From: Burkholderiales bacterium
Lineage (GTDB): Bacteria; Pseudomonadota; Gammaproteobacteria; Burkholderiales; Burkholderiaceae_B
Length of the DNA stretch: 38,098 nucleotides
NCBI GenBank assembly: GCA_027484315.1
Contig: JAIXTE010000147.1
Location: 1-38,098 of the forward strand
Direction: 5' to 3'
The notes beneath the pieces are model-generated. The model made no database searches. It saw only the letters and a list, made by a program, of their open reading frames with translations, and was not told the DNA's origin. Positions 14,640 to 21,423 of the stretch are shown here, one piece after another; within the stretch, counting starts at the first letter, position 1; every line of letters begins with the position of its first letter. The position numbers and the translations under genes are program-made.

Positions 14640-15323
14640 TTGTCGGCAGAAGCTAACAAAAAGCAAATTCAAAGGCCAAATCCTCCGGTTCGAAAGCAAC
14701 CGGAGCTGACCCCTTTGGAGCTAATCTCCGCTCGCAACCTTACTGTTTTCCATCAAAACAAGTTGCTGAAAAAGGCCGTGCAGGGTCTTTGTGCGCTCGT
14801 TGTGATGTGTTTTGGTGTGATTTTTGTATTGGCCCAACGGGAGCCCCAGGACAACTTCTTTGCAACCACGCCAGAGGGTGTGATTACCAAAATAGAACCC
14901 CTTTCCAAGCCGATGCTCACCAACGCCCAGGTTTCGAGGTTTGCCATTGAGGCGGTAACAGAGACGATGTCTATTACTTACGTGGACTACGAAAGAAAGT
15001 TGTCCGAAAGTCAGGAGTATTATCGTCCCGATGTGTTCGCCACTATCCTGGACGAGATTCGGAATTCAGGCTTTCTGAAGGACGTAACATCTGGATTATA
15101 TATCGCAACTGCTGTTCCAATAGAGGCTCCACTCATTGTCAGGGAGGGCGATCGCGGTGGAGTCTATGCGTGGGAAGTTACATTCCCGATTGCGGTTAAG
15201 CTCTTAGGAAGAAACGACAGCAAGAGTCAGTTGTACGATGCCGCTGTTGTGGTTGAGCGTGCCCCTTCGGAAATTAGACCTCGCAGCATTGCGGTTACCC
15301 GTTTGCTGCTAAACCCGAGGTAA
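14640..15323 (+). CDS. dotI: DotI/IcmL/TraM family inner-membrane T4SS protein
   Basis: A 227-aa protein starting at a TTG supported by GGAG 7 nt upstream. It has an N-terminal cytoplasmic part of ~43 residues, one membrane helix at about 44-66 (LCALVVMCFGVIFVLAQ) and a periplasmic domain with the DotI pattern. That pattern includes AVTETMSITYVDYERKLSES, a YYRPDVFATIL stretch, and WEVTFPIAVKL near the C-terminus. In Legionella and R64, DotI/TraM forms a ring in the inner membrane with DotJ and is essential for transfer; the periplasmic fold resembles VirB8. It heads the run DotI-x-DotH-DotG-DotF-DotE-DotP-DotN, the usual order. DotJ is absent here, as in IncI plasmids. Confidence 0.92.
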   Translation: MSAEANKKQIQRPNPPVRKQPELTPLELISARNLTVFHQNKLLKKAVQGLCALVVMCFGVIFVLAQREPQDNFFATTPEGVITKIEPLSKPMLTNAQVSRFAIEAVTETMSITYVDYERKLSESQEYYRPDVFATILDEIRNSGFLKDVTSGLYIATAVPIEAPLIVREGDRGGVYAWEVTFPIAVKLLGRNDSKSQLYDAAVVVERAPSEIRPRSIAVTRLLLNPR

Positions 15324-15326
15324 ATA

Positions 15327-15761
15327 ATGTCTCAACATAATAGTTTTGCTTCGGCCAATCCATTTTCCGATGAAAACCTAAAGAGGGTTGCAGTTGAGCA
15401 ACTGCCTTTTAGTTTCGAGTTCCCATTTGATTTGAGTGGCGATGCTCTTCTTTGGGCTCAGAGGGTAAGTTATTTGTCTAGCGATTTTTCCCTTCTTAAA
15501 GAGGGGTTCAACAAGGCAATTCAGGACGCACCAAGCCAAGAGGCCGCCGAATATTTCAGATCAAAGGTTTTAGAGAGACTGAAAAAGAAGGTGTCACAAC
15601 TCGATTTTTTAATAAGCAATAAGATACCCGTGAGTGAGGATCTCGTAAGCAGGCTTGCCGATGTATCGGAGTTCACCGATCTTCATCAAAAACTGATTGG
15701 CTGCATTTCAGATGAAAACATGAGTCACCCCATTGTTAAAAAGGCTCTGCACTTGAAATGA
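15327..15761 (+). CDS. hypothetical protein between DotI and DotH
   Basis: A 144-aa soluble, largely helical protein with GAGG 6 nt before its ATG. It has no signal peptide, membrane helix or cysteine cluster apart from one Cys. A likely helical pair covers about 70-105 (AAEYFRSKVLERLKKKVSQL). I recognise no family. In the Legionella icm cluster and in IncI plasmids dotI and dotH are normally neighbours, so this is an insertion in an otherwise conserved order. Its stop overlaps the dotH start by 4 nt (ATGA), so it is fully built into the operon and likely made in step with DotH. It may be a cytoplasmic accessory factor. Confidence 0.82.
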   Translation: MSQHNSFASANPFSDENLKRVAVEQLPFSFEFPFDLSGDALLWAQRVSYLSSDFSLLKEGFNKAIQDAPSQEAAEYFRSKVLERLKKKVSQLDFLISNKIPVSEDLVSRLADVSEFTDLHQKLIGCISDENMSHPIVKKALHLK

Positions 15762-16969
15762 AGCAACCCCTTATCGTATTACTCTTTACCGTGCTCCCTT
15801 CTGTCCTTTTTGCGCAAGGCGTTATACCAGGATTCGGCGATTCGGCTCAGCCTTCCCCGGCACAAAACCCTGGTGCCCCCCCGGCGGCTGGCGCGTACTA
15901 TCAGCTTCCCAATGGAGACCTGATTGGACCCGATGGGAAGCCGATTTTCCAAGGTGGAGGTAGTGCTGCAGCCAATGGCGGTATCCCAATCGTTACTAAC
16001 CCGGCAAATTCCAATAATGCAAATGGACAAAGACTCAGTCCCTTAAGTGCGGCTCCGCCGGGAGCAGTGACGCCGAATGGCGGGGCATCCGCTATTGGTA
16101 AAGTGCAGCGACAATTTGAAATGAAGCCAGACGTTGTTTATGGACCTGATGGCTATGTGACGGTCAAGCCGCTTGCCGACATGCAGGATCCATTCGCGAC
16201 AGCTACGGATCTGTTTGTTCCACTTACGCCTCAACAGGTGCGTAATGCTCGACGAGCCTTTGAATTAAACCTCCAGGCACGTCAAAAGGATTTCCATGGA
16301 GACATGCCAACCCCCTCGACATCTCAGGTTGTGTTGGATCTTTCTCCTTCGGCCACGCCCCCTTTGGTCAGGGTTATACCAGGAAATGGCTCCGTTGTGA
16401 GTTTCAGAGACATTACCGGCGCGGCCTGGCCAATTGTATCTTTCAAGTCGTTTAACTCAAGAGGCTTCGAGGTTACTCAGCCGATCAAGGGTTCAAACAT
16501 GATCGAAGTTTCGGCTATCGAGAACTACGCCAACGGCAATCTCTCCGTCGTTCTTCAGAACTTCCCTTCTCCCATCATTATTTCTACAGTTTCCACTGCT
16601 GCGAAGCAGATCGACTCCAAGGTAGATATTCAGATACCCAAGTTGGGACCTAATGCGGCCCAATCAGCTATTCCGACAAAGGTAGCAACAGATCAGTCGC
16701 TTTTTGATGTTCTATATGGGGTGCTTCCGGAGGGTGCTAATGCTCTTGTTGTTAGTGGTGCGCAAGCCAAGGCATGGAAAACAGTGGAGGGCGAGATGCT
16801 AGTCACTGGAGCCCTTCAAATAATCAGCCCTCAGCCTATTGAGCGTACGGGACTAGGTGATGGTTTTTATGCTTACCGAATTCCGCTTTCACGAGTCGTC
16901 TTGGTAAGTCAGAACGGTACAGAGAGAAAGATGGTTTTGACCGATAGGGCGAAGATAGATGGAAAATAA
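15758..16969 (+). CDS. dotH: DotH/IcmK/TraN family outer-membrane core T4SS protein
   Basis: A 403-aa exported protein with a signal peptide at about 1-19 (MKQPLIVLLFTVLPSVLFAQ). It has a Gly/Asn/Pro-rich linker to about residue 125. A typical DotH domain follows: LFVPLTPQQVRNARRAFEL, then a beta-rich C-terminal half with PGNGSVVSFRDITGAAWPI and LQNFPSPIIIST. DotH forms the outer-membrane ring with DotC and DotD and with the DotG C-terminal domain. DotC and DotD are not in this window. The length is close to IncI TraN and to Legionella DotH plus a longer linker. It overlaps both neighbours (4 and 11 nt). Confidence 0.92.
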   Translation: MKQPLIVLLFTVLPSVLFAQGVIPGFGDSAQPSPAQNPGAPPAAGAYYQLPNGDLIGPDGKPIFQGGGSAAANGGIPIVTNPANSNNANGQRLSPLSAAPPGAVTPNGGASAIGKVQRQFEMKPDVVYGPDGYVTVKPLADMQDPFATATDLFVPLTPQQVRNARRAFELNLQARQKDFHGDMPTPSTSQVVLDLSPSATPPLVRVIPGNGSVVSFRDITGAAWPIVSFKSFNSRGFEVTQPIKGSNMIEVSAIENYANGNLSVVLQNFPSPIIISTVSTAAKQIDSKVDIQIPKLGPNAAQSAIPTKVATDQSLFDVLYGVLPEGANALVVSGAQAKAWKTVEGEMLVTGALQIISPQPIERTGLGDGFYAYRIPLSRVVLVSQNGTERKMVLTDRAKIDGK

Positions 16970-18326
16970 TGCCGTAAAGAAGAAGCAGCTAGTGATCATA
17001 GCTGGCGCTCTCGGGCTTTTGTTCCTGATGGTTATTTTTGGAATTATGTCTGTCACCTCCGAGGAGCCTCAGGTAATCGTTGAGCAGTCCGCCATTCAGC
17101 AAGGCAGAGACCAAGGCGTTACCCCCAGGCAGGGCAAGGTATCAGAACTCCCTCCTGCTTATCAAGAATCAATGCGCGAGTACGATAAGCAGAAAAAGGT
17201 GCGTGCAGAGAACGACGAATCCGTTCTCGCTTCTATGCCCATTTTCAATCCAACTGAGGAGCCCAGAGTAAATGTGGAGCCCGACGATCCAGCTAAGGAA
17301 GCCGAATTAGAAAGACAGGCGATGATAAGTCAGGCGGCCCAAAGGGTTATCTATGAAGAAGCAAAAAAGCCGCGGAAGGTTTACCACCCGGAAGATTACG
17401 AGATTGTGATCACCGGCTACAGCGATGTCATTAATGGATTCATCAAGCGTGAGCCCACGACATCGTTAGCCTCTAATTCTGTGGTTAACACCTTTGAGGA
17501 TATTGAGCTTGCCAACAAATACGCCGGTTTCGCAAGGCCAGCCGCATCATCGCAGCAACCCCAGGTTAATTCAGGTGGGTCTACAGGCGCTGTACAGCAA
17601 ACTGTAGAGGATCTCCAAAAACAAGTGCGTCAGATGTATCCAACCAAAGCTGGGGATCTGCTGTACAGCTATACGATAAATCAAATTGATACAGCGGCGA
17701 AAGTGCCAGTGATTGTTGAGATTTCCTCCGGGCCTCTCAGGAAATCCCGCTTTATTGGCGAGCCTACACTGGTAAACAAAAAGGCAATGATTAAATTTAC
17801 GCGCGCCGAGACCCCGGATGGTTTGAGCTTAGAGATCCAGGCTGCCGCTGTAAGAATGGAAGATGTGGGGGCCCTCATAGAAGGGGAGTATGACGGGGTT
17901 TATTGGCAGAGGTTCGGGCTGCCGGGACTTGCAGCCCTCATTAGTGGGACATCCCAATCTGCCAACGAGATCCTCCAAAACCAAGGAAGGGTCACCACCC
18001 AAGGGCCACTTGGCGGTATTACTTCTGCCACACCTCCTGAGACCATCTCCTCCGCGGTAAAAAAGGGAGCCTTCGGAGGTATAGCTGAGGCCGGTAAGAC
18101 AATCGCTGATGAAATCAAAAGAGAGGCTAAGGAGTCCATTCCAAGCGTTCGTATTGAGGCGAATCAGCCCCTAGCTATTCTTATGTTTTCCTCTGTCAGG
18201 GTTTCTCCCGGTTCCGTTGCCAATTTAACCAGAAGCCCCTTGGCTAATGTCGGACAGATCCCCAACCAGGGTCTGTCGGCCTCAATTCTTCCGGCGGGGT
18301 CGAGAGAAGCCGCCATTAATAGGTGA
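16959..18326 (+). CDS. dotG: DotG/IcmE/TraO (VirB10-like) T4SS channel protein
   Basis: A 455-aa protein with a short cytoplasmic start, one membrane helix at about 9-31 (LVIIAGALGLLFLMVIFGIM) and a Glu/Lys/Pro-rich periplasmic linker. The C-terminal VirB10/TrbI-type domain starts near residue 235 (KAGDLLYSYTINQIDTAAKV). It continues through VIVEISSGPLRKSRFIGEPT, the alpha-helical antenna region and ends near QPLAILMFSSVRV. The protein spans the periplasm and connects the inner membrane to the outer ring. It lacks the long pentapeptide-repeat region of Legionella DotG, so it is of the short IncI TraO type. It overlaps dotH by 11 nt. Confidence 0.92.
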   Translation: MENNAVKKKQLVIIAGALGLLFLMVIFGIMSVTSEEPQVIVEQSAIQQGRDQGVTPRQGKVSELPPAYQESMREYDKQKKVRAENDESVLASMPIFNPTEEPRVNVEPDDPAKEAELERQAMISQAAQRVIYEEAKKPRKVYHPEDYEIVITGYSDVINGFIKREPTTSLASNSVVNTFEDIELANKYAGFARPAASSQQPQVNSGGSTGAVQQTVEDLQKQVRQMYPTKAGDLLYSYTINQIDTAAKVPVIVEISSGPLRKSRFIGEPTLVNKKAMIKFTRAETPDGLSLEIQAAAVRMEDVGALIEGEYDGVYWQRFGLPGLAALISGTSQSANEILQNQGRVTTQGPLGGITSATPPETISSAVKKGAFGGIAEAGKTIADEIKREAKESIPSVRIEANQPLAILMFSSVRVSPGSVANLTRSPLANVGQIPNQGLSASILPAGSREAAINR

Positions 18327-18330
18327 TTTT

Positions 18331-19599
18331 ATGGACAATAAAGACGTTTTTTCCTTCGAAGCTGATAATCAGTCTTCCTCTACCACTCCCCCTGGGTCGA
18401 ATGATATCCCCTCGGAAGAGGAGTTCTCTGTAGCGAAAAATCTTCCTCAGGAAGAGGAGGACATCTTCGCGGCGTTCTCTTCAGGTACACCCGAGAAGAC
18501 CGCTGACGCCACCAAATCAGATGGGGTGGAAAGCCCCGCCGACTCGATATCGAAGGGGGGGCTGGCCTCTAAGGTTTCCGCCCTTTTTGAAAGCAAGGCG
18601 GCCAAAATAGGCGCTGGATTTGCTCTACTTGTACTGTCTTTTGGTGCGTTCAAGGCTTTCGTGTATCAAGAGCCTCTTCAGGAAGTCGCCGTTGTGGCTC
18701 CCCAGGACCCTATGCCACCGCCTCCGTCTGAGCCCATTGTCGATGGCGGAACGCCCCCTCAAGATTTCCTTTTTGCACTTGAACCTGGGCAGGCTCAACA
18801 GCCAGGAATGCCTAATTCAACGCCAGGATCACAAACTGATTTCTTGGGTGTTGACTCCGCTCCAGGGAGTGCTCCTTCGGTTCCAGTGCCCCCAATGGTT
18901 GCTGAAGCAACATCACCCCAGATGACCTCTCCTAGTCAGCCATCCATGGGGACACAGCCATCCATGGGGACACAGCCGGCCCCAATGGGAGCAATCCAGC
19001 AAGGCGCGCCCTCAGTTAACCAACCTGCACAGATGGGATCCCCATCTGTAGCACAGAGTTTCAGTCCGCCTACCGCGCCACCTGGGTTTACAGCACCTAT
19101 GGTCGCCCCGCAGCAGGGAACAACTCAATCGGCGGGTCTGCAGGCGCAGCCTACTTTTCAGTCTGACTCCGGAATGCAAACCCCACCAATATCAACCGGT
19201 ACTACAGCCCAGGCAACTGAGTCGATGAAGTCCCCGGATGAATATCAGAAGCTCCTGAATCAAAAGGATGCTGAGATCGCGAAATTAAGGAAGGATCTCG
19301 CAAGGGCGAGGACTGATTATCAAAAGGTGGCCACCGCCAGCAAGAAGATTCTCTCCAAAGAAAAAGAAATGCGTGCTTACTATGCCGAGAAATCCGGCAC
19401 CTCAGAACAGCCGCCAGCCAAGGCCTCAGCCGTAAAGGGGTTCTCAATCAAGGCGATTGTAGAAGGTCTCGCCTGGGTGAATACAGCCTCCGGTTCGGTT
19501 GTTCCGGTTCGACCAGGAGACTCCATTGGCGGCGCCCGCGTGGTGTCCATTGACCCAGTCGCAATGATTGTAAAAACAAGTTCTGGCGAAATACGGTGA
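18331..19599 (+). CDS. dotF: DotF/IcmG/TraP family inner-membrane T4SS protein
   Basis: I chose the ATG at 18331 (422 aa), which follows AGGTG by 5 nt and lies just past the dotG stop; the frame is open from 18247, inside dotG. The cytoplasmic N-terminus is acidic. One membrane helix lies at about 91-112 (KIGAGFALLVLSFGAFKAF). A long Pro/Gln/Met/Ser-rich linker follows, including the tandem repeat SMGTQPSMGTQP. A coiled coil comes at about 305-365 (QKDAEIAKLRKDLARARTDY), and the last is a small beta domain (VKGFSIKAIVEGLAWVNTAS; VPVRPGDSIGGARVVSIDPV). This layout is that of DotF/IcmG, which helps build the core complex and contacts substrates. The linker is longer than in the known members. 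Confidence 0.86.
   Translation: MDNKDVFSFEADNQSSSTTPPGSNDIPSEEEFSVAKNLPQEEEDIFAAFSSGTPEKTADATKSDGVESPADSISKGGLASKVSALFESKAAKIGAGFALLVLSFGAFKAFVYQEPLQEVAVVAPQDPMPPPPSEPIVDGGTPPQDFLFALEPGQAQQPGMPNSTPGSQTDFLGVDSAPGSAPSVPVPPMVAEATSPQMTSPSQPSMGTQPSMGTQPAPMGAIQQGAPSVNQPAQMGSPSVAQSFSPPTAPPGFTAPMVAPQQGTTQSAGLQAQPTFQSDSGMQTPPISTGTTAQATESMKSPDEYQKLLNQKDAEIAKLRKDLARARTDYQKVATASKKILSKEKEMRAYYAEKSGTSEQPPAKASAVKGFSIKAIVEGLAWVNTASGSVVPVRPGDSIGGARVVSIDPVAMIVKTSSGEIR
18940..18975 (+). repeat. 18-bp tandem duplication inside dotF
   Basis: CCATCCATGGGGACACAG occurs twice back to back, with no base difference, encoding two copies of a Ser-Met-Gly-Thr-Gln-Pro unit in the periplasmic linker. Perfect identity suggests a recent slippage duplication. 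Confidence 0.85.
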
Positions 19600-19666
19600 A
19601 TTTTTATAGATTTTTTTTGCGTCTGGTACTATAAATTTTGTTATGACATTACTGAAGAAGAAATAA

Positions 19667-20254
19667 ATGCCAGTTCCGGGTACGGGTCTCTTTCAGCAAC
19701 TTTCTGCGGCCGATTTGTCGGCCCTGGGAGAGCTGCTTCGCTACATGTTCTACATGGGCGGAGTCCTTATGATTGGTCATGGCATCTGGAAGATGGTGGA
19801 AGCATCCCAGGCTGGGAAGCAAGAGGGAACCTTGGGGTTTCGTTCTCTTTTGATCGGTTCGGCCCTGATGGGGATGGGGCCCATCATAAATTTTATTAGC
19901 AGCTCGATGCTTACGGCTCCACTGAGCGCCGGAGATTTCAATCGTATTTTGGATTTTGCAGTTGTTGAGCCGGGTCCCGTGTCAACTACTACTAGCACTG
20001 CCAATTACAGTGCTGTCACCTCGACTTTCATCAACATGATGGTGTTATTCGGATATTGGTCGGTAGGGAAAGGTCTTCTGATGTTGAAAAAGACTTCGGA
20101 TGGAGCTGCGCCGCATATGGACGAGGGTGCTCTCAGCGGTTTAACGCACATCGTGTTTGGCTGTTTGTTAATAAATATCAGGGTAGTACTACCTTCGGTG
20201 TTGGTAACGCTTCTCGGCTTTAATGCGAGTGTCGTTGCTGCTTTTATGGGTTAG
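19667..20254 (+). CDS. dotE: DotE/IcmC/TraQ family membrane T4SS protein
   Basis: A 195-aa integral membrane protein with about four hydrophobic segments: roughly 22-42 (LLRYMFYMGGVLMIGHGIW), 58-78 (SLLIGSALMGMGPIINFISS), 122-140 (FINMMVLFGYWSVGKGLLML) and 155-190. The first two carry the typical 'G..l...G..k' pattern of the DotE/DotV/IcmC family, with the acidic GALSGLTHIVFG stretch near the end. The position after DotF and before DotP matches Legionella icmG-icmC-icmD and R64 traP-traQ-traR. The 67-bp gap before it is AT-rich and holds a TATAAA at about 19630 with no good -35. Its exact function in the secretion complex is not established. Confidence 0.85.
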   Translation: MPVPGTGLFQQLSAADLSALGELLRYMFYMGGVLMIGHGIWKMVEASQAGKQEGTLGFRSLLIGSALMGMGPIINFISSSMLTAPLSAGDFNRILDFAVVEPGPVSTTTSTANYSAVTSTFINMMVLFGYWSVGKGLLMLKKTSDGAAPHMDEGALSGLTHIVFGCLLINIRVVLPSVLVTLLGFNASVVAAFMG

Positions 20255-20299
20255 TTGTGTTTGCCGCATTTGCGGTTTCTTTTAGCGTTGGAGAATAGT

Positions 20300-20734
20300 A
20301 TGAAATTGTTTAGCATCCCTCAGGAAAAAAGGAACGTCGTTATCCTTTCTTTCTTTTTTATCGCGTTCATGATGATGTTCGCAGAACCAGCGCTCGCGCA
20401 GGCTACTGCTACGAACCTAGGTGGCTGGGTTACCAACTTCAAAAACGGTACATTGAAGCCGATTCTTGAATTCGGTGTCTATGTGGCCTACGCCGCTGGT
20501 GTTGGCGTTACAGGTGTGGGTATTAATAAGTTCATCAAGGTCAGCAAGGGTGATCCTCAAACTGGCCCAGGTGAAGCGGCCGCTTATACATTTGGCGGTG
20601 GTGGATTGATGGCATTAGGTTTCATTGCTGATTATGCTGCGAACTCCATGACAATCGGCGGTACTGCCCCAGGCACCTGGGGGGTTCGAAGCGCTGCTGA
20701 TGTGCTCCAAGCGTTGCTCCCGGTCATTGGTTAA
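20300..20734 (+). CDS. dotP: DotP/IcmD/TraR family T4SS protein
   Basis: I chose the ATG at 20300 (144 aa) because GGAG lies 6 nt upstream; the frame is open from 20255. The N-terminus has a signal peptide or anchor (VVILSFFFIAFMMMFAEPAL, then AQA). Two glycine-rich hydrophobic segments follow (about 58-80, YVAYAAGVGVTGVGINKFI, and about 100-118, FGGGGLMALGFIADYAANS). This is the layout of IcmD and of R64 TraR, which in turn resembles small VirB2-like or pilin-like membrane proteins. The position between dotE and dotN agrees. Whether it forms a polymer is unknown. Confidence 0.85.
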   Translation: MKLFSIPQEKRNVVILSFFFIAFMMMFAEPALAQATATNLGGWVTNFKNGTLKPILEFGVYVAYAAGVGVTGVGINKFIKVSKGDPQTGPGEAAAYTFGGGGLMALGFIADYAANSMTIGGTAPGTWGVRSAADVLQALLPVIG

Positions 20735-21423
20735 TGAACCAAACGGCTCCAAGCGCTGAATTTGAGTCGACCTCCATGATCGTGGGGGTCGGCTTCAATA
20801 CAGCAAAGAGGATTCGTCAATTCAAAATTGAAACTCACCCGCCGGCAGTTAGAAACTACCTGGAATCCTTCTCCTTAAGGTGTGCTTTCTGTGGTTTCGC
20901 ATGCGGGGATTATGTGTCCCTAGCGGCGAAAAACGATGATTACTCTGCATCATTGGCTTCTAATTTGTCGCCAGCATGCCCCTTCTGTTTTGCCGCAAAA
21001 AACATGGATCTTGTTGAAGATCGATCCCATGGGCAACTCGTGTATTTCCCTGAGGTCTCCCAAGCCCTGATTAATCGTGGGCTGAGAAGTTTGTTCGTGA
21101 AATCCTCACTGGGTGATTCCACTGCAAAAGAGATTGGCAAGCGGGTTTTCGCTAGTTTTAGGGCTCGCGCCACGGTCGTAGAAAGCTCCTGGGGATCATC
21201 TGACCCCGTGGTTTTCTCCAAAGCGTTGAGGTGTCTCAATCACACTACCTATGAAGAAATTCGAGAAAAGCTGTGTTCGCTCAGATTCGTTCCGACTCCT
21301 TCATGCACATTAATAGGCCCCCAGTACATTGACTATCTTGGAGGTCAAGCAAAGAAAGCAGATCCCAATGGCTCGAACGTAGAAGAGCTCATTTACTCCT
21401 TGGTGTTGAGGGAACATGGCTAA
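20734..21423 (+). CDS. dotN: DotN/IcmJ/TraT family zinc-binding coupling-complex protein
   Basis: A 229-aa cytoplasmic protein. Paired cysteines C50-x2-C53 (RCAFCGF) and C82-x2-C85 (ACPFC) form an HNH-like zinc site. The later region has the DotN pattern LVYFPEVSQALINRGLRSLF, then FRARATVVESSWGSSDPVVF, which I recognise from Legionella DotN (IcmJ). In Legionella DotN binds the C-terminal tail of DotL in the type IV coupling complex. Here the DotL gene starts within the last 8 bases of dotN, so the two proteins are made together, consistent with that contact. The start overlaps the dotP stop by 1 nt. Confidence 0.9.
   Translation: MNQTAPSAEFESTSMIVGVGFNTAKRIRQFKIETHPPAVRNYLESFSLRCAFCGFACGDYVSLAAKNDDYSASLASNLSPACPFCFAAKNMDLVEDRSHGQLVYFPEVSQALINRGLRSLFVKSSLGDSTAKEIGKRVFASFRARATVVESSWGSSDPVVFSKALRCLNHTTYEEIREKLCSLRFVPTPSCTLIGPQYIDYLGGQAKKADPNGSNVEELIYSLVLREHG

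Noticed and set aside
18247-18330. Longer start for DotF inside dotG
   Set aside because: The extra residues are an out-of-frame reading of the dotG end; the ATG at 18331 has a good ribosome site just after the dotG stop.
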